64,000 bases of DNA from Haemonchus contortus (taxonomy: Eukaryota > Nematoda > Chromadorea > Rhabditida > Trichostrongylidae). Below, one piece after another: positions 24,158 through 36,579 of this stretch. Both the position numbers and the translations under genes were made by a program. Each line of letters begins with the position of its first letter. The first letter of the stretch is position 1. The DNA lies in NCBI GenBank assembly GCA_000469685.2, contig LS997563.1, positions 28,621,897 to 28,685,896 on the forward strand. The letters run 5' to 3'. Below the pieces are notes generated by a model. That model was not told the DNA's origin, made no database searches, and worked only from the letters and a program-made list of their open reading frames with translations.

Positions 24158-24752
24158 TTAACCCTTTGACGACCATGGCACCCGCCGGTGGGTGCCACTA
24201 TAACTGGCGCGTGGGACCATGGCACCCAATGTTGGGTGCCACCATGTTTTTTACTTTATTCGCCCACTTGAAACCTATTTCATATTTTCATATTTATCAA
24301 TAAACTTTATAGTATTTATATTCAATGTGGTCCACGTGAATGGTTTCTAAGAGCCTATTTATTACAAACTTAAAGTTTAGCGAGGTTTGTTTACGTCCTG
24401 GAAGAAGTGGAGGCAGTACCTAGAATCCCTGATTTGCGATTATGTGACCGCGCAGTCGGTATCTTCATCCTCAAGTTCCTTGTATGTTATATACTGCTTA
24501 CACTGTTACCAAAATTCTAACCTACATTGCTTCCAAACCCGAGGTGCAATGCTAAGCCTCAGTTTTATATAATATAAAATAAGATCTGATGCTCCTATTA
24601 TGCGGAAATATTGCAAAGTTTATTAAGCCCGAGAGAGTAGTTTCTCCTGGGACCATGGCACCCACCGGTGGGTGCCAGTCGCGCACGAAAACAAGGGGGC
24701 GTGGTCCCATGGGCGCGTCACGTCGAAATCGGCGTTGTCGTCAAAGGGTTAA
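24158..24752. mobile_element. TTAA-flanked piggyBac-type MITE
   Basis: The 595-bp element starts TTAACCCTTTGACGAC and ends GTCGTCAAAGGGTTAA, a perfect 16-bp TIR including TTAA. The subterminal regions carry palindromes of the type GGCACCCACCGGTGGGTGCC (24178, 24225, 24657), each led by ACCATG. The first bases differ from the full piggyBac copies at 14426 by one position (TTAACCCATTG against TTAACCCTTTG). There is no transposase, so it is non-autonomous. Confidence 0.88.
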
Positions 24753-26279
24753 TGATAGGTCGCTGAACATTGGAGGATACTCTGCTCAACGTAATATAAT
24801 ACTTCCTCCTTAATAAGCCATATGAACCATGAAAGGAAGTAGGGTTAGTAGGCATTCACCGCTCACAATGCTGCAACAGTTTGACGAGTGTTAGGCTCAT
24901 TAGTCCAATGGATTATTTCAAAGCGACGATGCGAAAATCAGAAAACTTCCTCAACCTACCCATTGTAGACACTTGAACCATAACCTCCGCATTGGCTATA
25001 CCAGTTCTTTCTCTCAGCTTTGACTCGTAAGGGGCCTCACTAAAATGGAATTCATGACACCCCATGACCTGTACTCTTCATTGGGAACATCATCCTTGTG
25101 TAGGCCGATTTCGAGCTCCTCTCTATGGATGGCCCTTTGTGACTTAATCTACAGCGTGCACATTTCTTTTTACAGCTCGACCGAGTAGTTGAATTAAACT
25201 TCGATCAGTGAGAGCAATGAGATGAGGCCGTTCGCCATAGGCAGCTGTGAAAACATCACAAAATTGAATTAAGGGTGCAAAGAACAGCTTTCGTTCTCTG
25301 ATTTCAAATCCTCATTACGATAGATATTCTTGGTAAGGGGTGATCGAAGCTGACTAATTATGTCGAAGACGATAATTGTCACTGTGATTAGCAGCAACGG
25401 ATATGGCCAGAAATGCGGAAGTTTTGAAAAAAGGAGCAGGCTTCAAGAAGCCGGTGATCAGACCTCCAGCAGCCTGACGACCCCATTTGATTCTGAACGC
25501 AAACGTTTCGTACAGATAACGTATCAGCTGGGGTCTACAGCCTCCCATGTAGATGATCAGCTTCAAAGAGCGCTTACACGACCCAATACTACTTCAAGAG
25601 TCAAAGTAAATAAAGAAACAAAGTTGGGCTTTCAAGCGGTCCTGGCGATCGCTGAAAGTCACATGGAATCCGATCAACGATTCCTACGGCTTATTGCCTA
25701 CGGTAATCGTCAAATATTCCAGCATGTTTACCGTTTTGGTCTTCGATGCCTGGCGAATACGGCAGCGGCGAAGTTCAGAGAAACTCGGTGTTCAACCTAT
25801 GACAGAAATCCGGATTTCCTTCACTAGTTGTGTACATTTTGGAGTTCCAAACACCACTCTTTTGGAAGCGTATTGAAATGGTTACTGCATTCGTGTGACG
25901 TCACGATACCCGCCGAGAGACAGTGCCTGTGTTGATCACTCTAAGAACGGGGGACATTCGCTCCGGTTGGGGTTTCGTACTATGTACGATTTGATGGCTT
26001 TTCTGTCATGCGCTGGGAGTAACTTTCGCATTGACGGTGTCATTGACAGTTTTCACGGGCGAGTTAGGCCTATATGAGAATCCTTTCCAAGCAACGTCGC
26101 TGTAATGTGGTAACGATGCTCGTTAATCGAAAACTCGACATTATTTCCAATGACAATAGTCCGAACGTGCACAAGAGGCATCCTAAAAGATATGCTTTCA
26201 TTCAGAAGCGAACTAGTAATTCAGAAAGTAAATCGAACGATGACCATTGTACTTGTCGCAGTGATGGCCTTTGCCGAAA
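24753..26279. other. Intergenic, no supported gene
   Basis: A 155-codon open frame at 25360-25827 (plus) has no recognised motif, and the opposite strand is open over part of it. I cannot decide whether it is coding and do not call it. Confidence 0.35.
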
Positions 26280-26400
26280 GTGGCACAGTGACAAGTTGAG
26301 CATGGTCGTGAGTTCAAATCTCAGATCGACATCTGTCCAAACTAACCGAGCCTTCTATCACTTTGAGGTCGGTTCATTCGCATCGAGATTCCTCTGAGAG
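26280..26400 (+). repeat. tRNA-derived SINE fragment (forward)
   Basis: An A-box-like gaaagtggcacagtgacaag is followed at the expected distance by a B-box-like gtgagttcaaatctc, then a diverged body. It lacks the tail seen in longer copies. Confidence 0.5.
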
Positions 26401-26491
26401 GATGACTTGTACATTCGCTGGCCAGGAAGTCGAATGCGAGGGCGCATCTGAGAAACCCAAAGACACACTTCACTATCCCAATTTTTATGCT

Positions 26492-26713
26492 CTATATCTC
26501 GAGGCATTGGATTAAAGCCGTAGTGTTGAGCTTGCTATTCCGCGGATCACTCAAATATTCCAGTTTCTCAAAAACGGGGTTCAAGGCTGGTAATTGCAAG
26601 TCAAGCGATGTCTTGGAAACGAAAATGTCCAGTGATACTTTCATTGGAACTTCATCGTACATTCCAGCTCCCGTACTGACTAGAAGTTTGTGATGAATTG
26701 GCAATGTTTTCTA
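26492..26713 (-). CDS. Possible terminal exon of an unrecognised gene
   Basis: After a good acceptor (ttactctag) on the minus strand, a 70-odd-codon frame begins KTLPIHHKLLVSTGAGMYDE, continues with LQLPALNPVFEKLEYLSDPR and ends at a stop at 26492. A donor gtgagt about 45 nt upstream (26750-26755 region) could close a preceding exon in phase. The composition looks protein-like, but I recognise no family, and the opposite strand is also open over this stretch. It may be part of a retroelement rather than a host gene. Confidence 0.3.
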
Positions 26714-27067
26714 GAGTAAGTAGGTAACGGCGAGGAACACTCTTCAACAAACTCACCATCAGATGGTAAATTTGGTAAAAACAGGACCAATCAGGCTTTC
26801 TCTCACTTCGAGTTTGATCAGATTAGGCCACTCCAGTTTTTTAAGACAGTAACGTTACTCGGAAATTGAAGTTCTTAAGCCCTCTTGCATATAAGAAAAT
26901 GGACTAAATCAATTCTGTGACGTTGAATTGAGATGGAATACGTGAGAAAGAGAAACGTTCTGTCTGCGGTGCAATCCGCCAACTTGCCTCCTAAACCATT
27001 AACATGAGACTGTTGCCGTGAAAAGATTTGAAGATCCCTAGGGAATAGATCTGTAACAAGGTCGTCT

Positions 27068-27390
27068 CGTTAAAGGCATAGTTCACGATAATTTTGAGAT
27101 TACATTTTGAGTAGCAAAAAAGGGAGCTGTGCGAGATCGCCGTCTGCTTCCCTCTGGGTGTCTCTCACACAAACGTACTATTCACCTCGTCCTGTGGACA
27201 GTTCGTTAATAACAAGACCGATATAACACGGACACTTTGACTGAATGCGTCCGCCAAACAGATTTTAGGGTCCTTATTCCGCCTTGTCTAGGTCGTTTTC
27301 AACCCGTTTTTCAGCTATGTACTATTTTTGGGGTCCACAGATTCATTCTAGCGGAGTTCTCAGAAACTATTCCCAAACTGTGTCTTCAAG
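27068..27390. mobile_element. TIR element of the CTTGAAGGCACAGTTC family (320-bp copy)
   Basis: The left end (TTAAAGGCATAGTTCACGAT then AATTTTGAG) is mirrored at the right, which read in reverse starts CTTGAAGACACAGTTTGGGA and goes on to TTTCTGAG. Relatives sit at 39269-39715, 44403-44880 and 53526-54040, so this is a family of non-autonomous DNA elements. Confidence 0.62.
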
Positions 27391-28378
27391 AATAACCACC
27401 TGACATTCAGAAGCCTAAGCCTTTATCTCATCCGTTGAGATACGTCTTAAGAGATTTCTAAGGGCATGTCGCTCATGTGCACAAAGTAGTATTAGTTGGA
27501 TGGCAAAGAATATCTTTCAAGTTAAGAACGAGAAACAGAATATCTTAAAAGGATTGTTGACAGCTAGAAAGGACTTATCAGCGGATTTTTCCCATGGAAA
27601 ACATTTGTAATCGTTTGATGAAGAAGTAGGAGGTAGAAAGTCATATGCATTATCATGATTGATGTCCTTTGAAGCCGAAGATAAGCCGGATAAGACCAGG
27701 TATCGCAAAAACACAAGACTCGCTAATACGGGCGGCTCTCTGCCATCTCTCCCCCTTTCACTTCAGAAAAATGACTCGTCATATCTTCCGGGACCCTTCG
27801 GCCACTAACAGTCCTCTCAAAAATTTTACGAGAAAGAAGCAAAGACATAATGGCTTGAAACACAAAAGTATCTGATCGTAAGGGCAAAATACACGCAACG
27901 GAACGGAGTTTGATCGTCGGTCGATGATGAGGATGACAGTAGTAATGACTCAAACACCCGTGCGTTGGTACGTATGCCCACCCTTGCTCATATTGCGTCG
28001 GAGTTTGTGATATGGTTGTGTATTTCTGTACAGGGTCCACAGAGCCACCGAAAACAGGCCGTCTTCCTGCAGACGATATAAGCTGAACTGGGATGGTGGG
28101 CTTTTCCAAGGGGAACAGGAAGAAAGGAAATCATTCACATCGTGTGAACGGCATAATAATGGTATCATAATACCTATTCGAAAGATTAATGGAGCAGACA
28201 AGCAGATGGTGCACTTCACTGACGAAAGAGCTAAGATCTGATCTTCCTCCTTATCGAATCTTTTTTGGTGGATCCTGGGAAGTTCAAGAGTAACAAGGAA
28301 AAAGCGATTTTTTGGATATAGGAGGATATGGGACGTTCCAAACAGGCTGAAATTCGCCAGAACGAGGAACCTCTAAGT
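27391..28378. other. Intergenic, no supported gene
   Basis: A 128-codon minus-strand frame (27723-28109) has no recognised motif or clear splice partner. Nothing else is visible. Confidence 0.35.
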
Positions 28379-28617
28379 GGCATCTTTCATAGTTCATCTT
28401 TCATTTCGCGATCAGTCGCGACTGGTCGCTCGACTGGTCACTTGACTGATCGCGCGGGACCGTCCACGGCGGCACCCATAACTAGCGCGGCCTCCTCGAC
28501 CGATCGAGCGACCAGTGGCACGATCAGTCAGGTGACCAGTCGAGCGACCAGTCGCTAGCGACTGGCGACCAGTCGCGCGATCGGTCGCGCGACCGGTCGT
28601 GGACTATGAAAGATGCC
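28379..28617. mobile_element. Foldback MITE with GGCATCTTTCATAGT ends and 3-bp target duplication
   Basis: The ends GGCATCTTTCATAGT and ACTATGAAAGATGCC are perfect mirrors, flanked by AGT on both sides (28376-28378, 28618-28620). The interior is tiled with short, overlapping GACCAGTCGC / GCGACTGGTC / GATCAGTC motifs on both sides of the centre. The end sequence is related to the element at 1878-2113. It has no meaningful ORF. Confidence 0.85.
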
Positions 28618-29814
28618 AGTCAGGTCTTGTAAGGCTTGTTATTAAGTATCATTGGATATTACCGAGAACTATGTCTAAATCTCGATGGAAAGTTTTTTAC
28701 TACACTGGAATTAACTTCAAAAACGTCACGTCAAGCTCAATCAAGCACTAAAAGGGACACAGGCTGGCAGAAAATTGTCGTGGATTCGCTTCGCTGCCCC
28801 TAAACTGCCAAACACACACGACATAAAAAACATTGTGCAGAGTGGTGATCTTTTCCAAACATGCACCAGATACTGATGTTAGTATTGAGCTACTCATAAG
28901 GTTCACGAGGCATCCTCCTTCCGCTCTACGTCATAGCCACATTAGATGCAAAGATAATTGAAGACTTAATTGGTCTATAGAATTAAACCCTTCAGATGTG
29001 CCATCGTGTCTTAGCGTTGGGTCCTCACAAACGCCCAATTACTGGAACTATTGATGAAAATAGAAATGAGATAGGCAGTGAGGGAAGGGATGATGAGGAA
29101 ATATTTTCAGAAAAAACGAAAAGTTGAAGTCGAATCTTTAGCTCGAGCACTGTAATACCAAAATAGAGGTGAACGAGCAACAGCAAAAAAGTAACTGAGG
29201 AAAACATGATTAGAAAACCGGGGTAAATCGAATGTATATTTTGAGAGCCAAAAAAGCTGTCGGGGCGAATTGTTGGTAATGGACTCTAGTCACGAAGGTA
29301 GCGAAAAAGCAAAAGGTGCTACAAAGCGCTAAAGATACGAAAACTTGCAGTACGACTTATGGAGGTATCGGGGATGTGTGAAGAGAGTTGACGGCATTTT
29401 CGATGGACGATAATTAGCGTGAATAGAAAGAGCGAAGGACGAAGGAGCGACAGCGAATTGAGGAGGGGCGGTCGATGCGAACGAAAGATGGCGAGACGGA
29501 ACGGCCATATGGCCGTCGAAGGCTAATTAACGCTATACGAACAGCGCACGACGAAGGTATCAAAGATGAGAACTTGGAGAAGAGAAGTTATCATGTAAGT
29601 CAGAAAACTTCGAAAAATTCTTGAATGGGAAAGATCTAAGGGCTTTCCGGTCATTTTTTGCTTAATGCGACTCGTTTAGGAAGGAGGAGAATGGAGAAAG
29701 GCTACCTTACCATTGAGAGGAATTTTAAAAAAATTGACAAAAAACCTGAGGTCTTCCAGAGTATTTTCTGTATCTGACAGAACATTTTTGATAACGGCAA
29801 TTTTTAATGCTTTA
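28618..29814. other. Intergenic, nothing recognised
   Basis: No supported gene or element. A short palindrome (ggaacggccatatggccgtc region, 29499-29520) is present. Confidence 0.35.
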
Positions 29815-30055
29815 TGAACAGGGATGTGGTGTAGTAGGATCGAAATTGTCGCGTAGCGGCGAGAGGGACGCCGCGCGCGAAGGAATATAAGAGAATGCAG
29901 TAGTAGGTAAGAAATACAGGAACAAAAAAATTAACAATAGAATTATGCCCAAAATAATGATCGCATATCGAATGAGCCGAATGAGAACGCTAGAGCTGTA
30001 ATAACGACAAAGCAAATGGTCCGCGACAACCGCATGCGGCGAATCTGTCACACAA
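29815..30055. repeat. Dispersed 240-bp repeat, copy 1
   Basis: It closely resembles 45424-45665: both run from ggtgtagtaggatcgaaattg-type sequence through ggcgagaggga, gaaatacaggaacaaa, atgatcgcatatcga and gctagagctgtaataacg to gcggcgaatc. I do not recognise the element type. The minus strand is open in both copies and gives a similar peptide (IPSRA-SLSP-DNF), so a coding origin is possible. Confidence 0.7.
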
Positions 30056-30165
30056 AAGCGATTTTACTCTCCGTCTCCCCAGGATATTTAACGTCAACAG
30101 TTTCACCTACCATGCTCGATAACTCTTGACGGCACGACAGGATCGCCGATTCTGCAAGTGATTTG

Positions 30166-30262
30166 AGGGGGGGGGGGGGAGGAGGAGGAGGAGGAGAGGA
30201 GGTGACAAGTCAGAGGTGCATGAAGGAGGAGGAGGGGAGGAGGGGGAGGAGGAGGGTCTCTT
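30166..30262. repeat. G-run and GGA-rich purine tract
   Basis: A run of 12 G is followed by GGA-type repeats for about 90 bp. This may be a low-complexity spacer and is a region prone to assembly error. Confidence 0.85.
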
Positions 30263-31461
30263 TTCATGAAATGTTACCAGGTCAAGTGGTCATTTATCTT
30301 CTCGAACTCTTTCAGGAAAATAAAATTCAGCGCCCAACCCATTTGAGCCATGGGTTTTTACATTACTAAACGAAAACATCTTTACAGTTTTATTCCCAAC
30401 AAATAATAAAGCAGAAAGTCAGATTTCCTCCTCTCCCGTTCTCCACTGCTTATCACCAAAGCCACCTTTCCAAGTTTTTCACGATTCTTCTCCGTTGAAA
30501 AATGGATTCCTAGAAAAGTTACGCATTCCGAGGCGTTCAAATAGCTCAAATACGTAAGGGTCCAATGGGAAGAAATCAGGGAAGGTAAGGCTCGCAATGA
30601 AGACCTTGAGAGCTCAGAAAGGAAAATTCGATTTTAGAGAAAAGAAAAAGAAAAAACGACGTACTGAACTGGTCTGCAAGTGTGACACCATGAAAAAAGA
30701 CTTATTTGAAAAGAAAAACATATTTTTTGAAGAATTTTAGAACCGTCAACTTGTAAAAGGACGCATCAGATAGGCTAACCACCACGCCTACCGCGCTTCG
30801 ATCGAATGGTGCTTGTTCTGGGCCGCATCGTGTCCCTTCGGACGGTACTAATTTTTTAAAGCTATTACATATTATAACACTGAATAAGGACAAACGCTTC
30901 AAAATTCAGTAGAGGATGACCAAAATGAAGTTTGTGGGGGTGCGTTCGACTGTGGGAGGAATGCAAAGTTCCCTTAGCGAACAAAGGCCCGATGGGAGTC
31001 TTCGATAATGGTCGCACGTCGAACGACCGGATGGAGCGACGTCGATGTTGAAATTGTCACACCAGATCATGGAATCTTCAGAAATGATGAAGTGCAGGAC
31101 AATGAAGATAGATTTTGCAAATGGAAAAAGTGAAAGGAAGATAAAGGACTAGCAACAGAGGTCTATCTCCTTCGATCTTACGATCAGGCGAGCATTTCTC
31201 TTTAACTGAGTTTCGGGAAAGATTCATAGAATAGAAGGTGTTTAAATGGTGAGAAAAATCAAGAAATCTTGAAAAAAGATGACGACAGGAAGTCAGAGGC
31301 CTCATGACATAAACTATTCGCTACGGATCCATGTGATTGGAAAAATTTCTGATTGGCCATAAAGACTTTATGAAGACTACTTGCTTGACAGGGCAGTGGT
31401 AACCGTAAAATACTCAAAATTCGAAACGTATTTTGATCCAGCATATAATTCAAACCATTAA
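30263..31461. other. Intergenic, nothing recognised
   Basis: No supported gene, RNA or element before the Helitron insertion. Confidence 0.35.
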
Positions 31462-33129
31462 TCTCTACTATATATAATCCACAAGTTTGGTGTGTCTGTT
31501 TGTTTGTATGTATGTTTGCTTATCTGTCTGTCACACAATCCGGTTTTACATGAAAAAACACCTCTGGAGGTCGGGACAACTTCGGGATGGGTGGAGCCCA
31601 AGACAAAATTAATAGAGCACATACGAGCTCCGCGGTGCTCCGCCCACCGGGGGCGGGGCAAGTGCCGGAATGGGCGGCGCCAACAGTCAAACATCTTATT
31701 TTTGCTTCAACAAGTCCAGACACCGTGGAAAAATGTTCATAGGCGAGGATGGGTCAACAAACCAGACGAAGGAGATCCACGTGCAGTGGACGGAGCTTTC
31801 TCAAAATGGGCGGTACTTTTTACATGTATTCATAACTCGATTCAATTAGGGCGCAGAGGCCAGGAGAAAATAAAAAGAGTGAGCAGGGCCTTATGCGTGC
31901 TACGCATGCGTAATCTTAGCGAAGCCTCGCCCACTGCGGGCGGGGCGTGCGTTGGGATGGAAGCTCCTTTTTAAAAATGAATATAACTTTGTTCGAAAAC
32001 GTTCTGGGATGCGGCATAAAGGTGATAAAGTGTAAAATAGCAAATGTGGTCAAATCCCAAAAGTGGGTGGGGTTGGCACTAAAGTGGGCGGAGCTTAGAT
32101 CAAAAATTTATAACTCCATTCGAAACGTTCCAGGGTTTGGCAAAAAGATGTCAAGATGTAAAAGAACAAATGTGGCCAAATCTTAGAAGTGGGCGGGGTT
32201 GGCACCAAAGTGGGCGGAGTTGGCACTAAAGTGGGTGGGCTAAAACAAAAATTTATAACTCTATTCAGAAACGTTCTGGGGTGCGGCAAAAAGGTGTCAA
32301 GGTGTAAAATAACAAATGTGGTCAAATCTCAGAAGTGGGCGGGGTTGGCACTAAAGCGGGTTTACATCAAAATTATTAGGTCTCTCCGGATGCGTTTTAG
32401 AGCGCGGGAAAAAGGTGTCTGGAGGTAATAAAGCAATACGGTTCGAAGTTCGAAGTTGGTGGGGTTTGCAAAAAGGAGGGCGGGGCTGAGATCAAAAATT
32501 TATACATCTGTCCTTCACACTAACCCTGACCACATAGGTGTACAACTAGGGTATACCACTAAACTCTTTGAAAAATTAGGCTGAAAATTTTCTAAAAGTT
32601 AGTATCCATGGTTCCAGACACAGTAGTCCCTTCTACACAAGAGCAAATGCACTACATCAACTTCAGACCTCATAAAACAAATTTTACAATAACCCGGTTT
32701 TTTCGTTTTGTTTGGTTACGCTCCAGTCATGCCCAGTCTTCTGTGGTGTCTGTGATAGGGTGCACCCTGAGTGCATATAAAATAAATTAAAACCCGGCCA
32801 CACAGGTGCAAACCTTGTAGAGACGTGTGAACCCCTACAAATACCCAAAGGGACTTTTCTTCAAAGTTGGTGTAAACGGCCACGCAGAGCCCAAACTATA
32901 CAGGGTTTCTTCGACTACGTGGCTGCGGAGGTATTTGGTCTGGGATACATCGGAGTACTCTTCATGGCCACACACAGCCCCAATTCACATCCCGAAAAAT
33001 GAAGGCCGCTACAGAAGTGTCAGCGAAGAGGTTCAGATGATAAAGGCTTATAATTAAAATCAGAAACTCATGTGGCTCCTCTCATGGCTAGAGCCCCTAG
33101 CGCACGCAATAGCGTGCGCAGCCGCCTGA
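31462..33129 (+). mobile_element. Non-autonomous Helitron
   Basis: The 5' end TCTCTACTATATATAATCC follows an A (31461). The 3' end is CTGA (33126-33129, matching CTRR) followed by T (33130). Six bases before it lies an 8-bp hairpin, GCGCACGC-AATA-GCGTGCGC (33100-33119). These are the three hallmarks of Helitrons, which move by rolling-circle replication into AT sites. There is no Rep/helicase ORF, so the copy depends on an autonomous partner. Its centre is a degenerate tandem array (31973-32440). Confidence 0.82.
31973..32440. repeat. Degenerate tandem repeat inside the Helitron
   Basis: About four units of 75-150 bp share aaaatttataactc-attcgaaacgttctgggg, gcggcaaaaaggtgtcaagg, aaaataacaaatgtggtcaaatc and agtgggcggggttggcac. 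Units differ in length because the gtgggcgg block is itself repeated one to three times. Confidence 0.85.
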
Positions 33130-33641
33130 TATGTTGAAAAATTCAATTAAGTTATTCGAAAAAATTCAATTAAGTTATTCGAAAAGTTTATAGAAAGTAT
33201 TAGCGAAGTAGTAGGTTTGAAGTTTTTCAGGTGGAGAAGTCTCAAAAAAATGCTCTTCACTTTGAAAAAAGATTGATCCAGTAAGTAAATATCAGTCACG
33301 AGCAATCAAAAAATATTCCAATTTTTCTTAGGAACGAGTCTCAACCAATATCCATGTTTTTCGAAAAGCTTAAGGATACTTTCATAGTTTAGCGTTAAGC
33401 ATCATTGACGCAAGAGCGTTGAGCGTCAAGCGTTTGCCTCAGAGCACGTAATTTCTCAGGCTAGGCAGTGTAGAGCTCTTTCATAATGATGTGAACAAGG
33501 AGAAAACAAGGAGCACCGGTGAAAAAAAAAGAAAAAATAACAGAGAAATATGGAAAATCTAAAAAACGGACCAGGGGGGGGGGAGAGTAAAGGAAAATAG
33601 TACGGAAATCTCAAAACTAGTAAAAAAAGTGCAAGCAATTA
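33130..33641. other. Spacer between Helitron and MITE
   Basis: Contains a short direct repeat (aaaattcaattaagttattcg, twice near 33140-33182), poly-A and poly-G runs, and no gene. Confidence 0.45.
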
Positions 33642-34152
33642 TTAAGAAGGTGCTAAGGGAGTTGGGGGGGGGGGGCACGCGGCGGCGCGGCGCCTTTTCA
33701 TGTCTGCGCCCTCTGCGGCGAGATAGTAGATAATGAAGGGTGGGCGAGCCCGTAATCCTGTTTAGGGACGCTTCATAGCTCTTTTATGTTATAACTACGT
33801 TTTTTTCACCTAATTTTAGGAAGGGGAGGGGCACCGGGGTGGGTGAGCCGATTGGATGTTCAGCTTTTATCTCATTTCAGCTTTTTGCACGAGATAAATA
33901 TCTCACCCACCTCGGAGCCCCTCCCCTTCTTGAAAATAGGGCTTTGTCGGCTCAGAAGAAGAGTATCCATAATATGCAAGCATATAACATGCGCCAAGAG
34001 GTAATCTGCTTTGAATCACGGAACACTTCAGTACAACCTCACCATCCCTTCCCAGAATCAGGCCCAGTACTACTATCTCGCCGGGGAGGGTGCAGACACG
34101 AAAAGGCGCCGCGCCGCCGCGTGGCCCCTCCCGACTCACTTAGCACCATTAA
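33642..34152. mobile_element. 511-bp foldback MITE with TTAA ends
   Basis: TTAA occurs at 33642-33645 and 34149-34152. The arms mirror each other: GGTGCTAAG near the edge, then a GC-rich block (33676-33733 against 34068-34128, including gcggcgcggcgccttttc and cggcgagatagtag). A second mirrored pair lies further in (aggggcaccggggtgggtgag, ctcacccacctcgg). No transposase is encoded. The TTAA flanks suggest a piggyBac- or Kolobok-type origin. Confidence 0.8.
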
Positions 34153-34626
34153 GCAAAGCAAAAGCCCCGGATGAAAAGTAAAAGGCTCAGCGACAAGAAA
34201 ATTAGTTAATTATAGCGAAAGTAGCGGAAAAACAGGTAGAAATTACGCCTGAAAAGTCATTCAAATGGTATCCATCGTGAATCTGGGCGATATCGGTCGA
34301 CGATTGGCGCCGCCACAGAGCCACCGGTTGACGCAGGAGCGTCTGACCGGCTTTCTGCGTTTGCCACTTCCCGCAATTAATAAATCGATATCGGCAATGT
34401 GAATGCGACGCCGACGCCCGTGGCGCGGTGCAATGCGACAACGCAAACTCTAGAAGCGGCTGATGGCTTGGAGATTGGTCTAACGAGAGATGGAAGGAAT
34501 AACTATGTATTTAGTAGATGTTTTGTCATCATATTGCGCTAGGTCACTGAAGAAGTCCACTTTACGCCCGTGCTTTTTTCTCAGGTTCTACGGCCCTTCT
34601 AGAGACCCTTATATTATTATTATTAT

Positions 34627-34659
<33 letters not shown>

Positions 34660-36579
34660 TATTATTATAATATTTTACCCTTCGCTCTTTCTAAGAGAAC
34701 CGCTCTTGACGTAACGAACTTCTTTTTTTCAATTTATTTTTTGAAAATGCTATCTGGCTCAACAAAAAAAAGGAGAGATGAGAAAGCTATATGAATGTAG
34801 AAATATGGGTAACATGGACTCAGAATTCAATCGCCAAACCATCGGTGATCTGCTTTTTGGTGAGGCTACCCTTTTTCCTCCTCTCCCGTATCATGAGGTA
34901 AAAAAGACGAGGAAGTGAAAGTGCTGAGCGACAAATGGGTAAGCCTGAGGGAGGGGAGGGGATTTCGTTCGAGACTGTTACTTTTTCTGTGGTAAAGGCC
35001 CCATTAACGTGAGCCCTATTTATCGTGTGTGATGAACTTGTGTCATTGCAATCAATTGAGGCCACACCTAAAGTACCTGAGAGTCTGAGTCTGGACCTGG
35101 CCAGAATAGAAGGTCAGGGAGAAAGCCCGGTCTTTCCCCTATTTAACCCCTCCCCCTCTTATTCTTGAAATCAGGCAAGATAGTCCTTCTCAGAAAAACC
35201 GTAGAAGTGGATTACTCGGCGCCGGGCCTGGGTTTTGGCTGGCGATGCAATGCGAAAAAAACTGACTAATAGGAGGAAAAAATCAATTTTATTACTTCGA
35301 TTCGGCGACGATTTTGACGTCATCCATATAAATGGTAAATGTTGAATATAAATGTCGTCATCATCGCTTTTTTCGTCATTTCATTAGCTTTCCCATTAAA
35401 GAAAGATTCAGCTTCCCACAGCTCCGGGGACATTTCGGTCCTAATGACATCTCAAGCAATCTGTTCATATTCAGTGAGAATTATATAAGTTGTCGCTGGT
35501 GAAAGACTTTCACGTTATTTACGGCATTTACATCTGACAATGGGAAGTCCCAAAAGTTATTGTGAATGCCTAACAGGCAAAGGCGACTCTGAACAGAATT
35601 TAGAAGCACCTCTCCCCAAAAGGAAAGGCCCACTTTGAAATGGGGCTGATTCCAGAACAACTTTTATTTCTCAATGTATCAACTTTAAAAGTCATAATTT
35701 CTCGAATCCTAAGGCCTTCACTTGTTGATCCACTGGACAACGATGGACTTGGCAGAAGTGGCGACTGCCTAGAAAGCGGCACCTCCCATACCCATTACTC
35801 GGGATCGATTATCACCCAGGTGCATTGAGCGATTCATTCATTCGAGACTGGTAATTTGGTAGCCAGTGAGTTTCCTGTGAAGATATCGGTAGTAAATGTT
35901 GAATAGCCGAGTTCCTAAGACCAATGTGTGGGTCAGATACCAGTTCAAACACCTTCATAGAAAACTGGCATGTAGGCCACATCAAAGAGGGGTAATCGAC
36001 GAATCTACGTTTCTCATCCTGAAAGAAAAAGAGAAGCAATGATACTAGTTGTTCAACAAGTTACTAGAAACATCAAATGGTGGGCTAGCCCATGGGAATG
36101 CTCAGATGTACAGGAATAAACGACCAGCAATCGATTGTTGAATTCGGGGAGATACTGATTCATCAGAAAATCGTGGCTCAAATATAATCTATCGGCGTTT
36201 TTCCTCATACCACACCGCTCAGTTTATTTCAAAGTTTACTTGGACTTTAATATTGAGGCATCTGGAGCTATTGGGAAGGAGGGATTCAGAGTACTGCAAC
36301 CAGTAGTGATGCAAAAGTTGCAGTGGACTTTGCCCTTATGGCTTCTCGGCCTTTTGGCTCAGATCAAAGTTAAGCTTATTCACTTTAACGACGATCTCAG
36401 AGGAAAAACTTGTGACCAATCAACATTCCACCTTAAATCACTTCCAAATTGGAAGCTATGTCATCTCTCTGGCTGACCCTCCCAACGAGAAAGTTTTTGA
36501 CGTTAACCAATCCCATTGGGATGCGATTATTTTGCGCTCCGTATAAGATTCATATGTCGAGAAAGAACCAAAAGAACGA
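34153..36579. other. Intergenic, no supported gene
   Basis: Contains an ATT microsatellite (34611-34672). On the minus strand at 36020-35950 a strong acceptor (tttttctttcag) precedes a protein-like frame beginning DEKRRFVDYPSLMWPTCQFS. I could not find a partner exon, so it is noted here and not called. Confidence 0.4.
34611..34672. repeat. ATT microsatellite
   Basis: About 20 units of ATT with single-base interruptions. Confidence 0.95.

Noticed and set aside
25360..25827. 155-codon plus-strand frame
   Set aside because: No motif; the opposite strand is also partly open, and no adjoining exon was found.
31492..31974. 160-codon frame within the Helitron
   Set aside because: It lies across GC-rich repeats, has no Rep or helicase motif, and overlaps open frames on the other strand.
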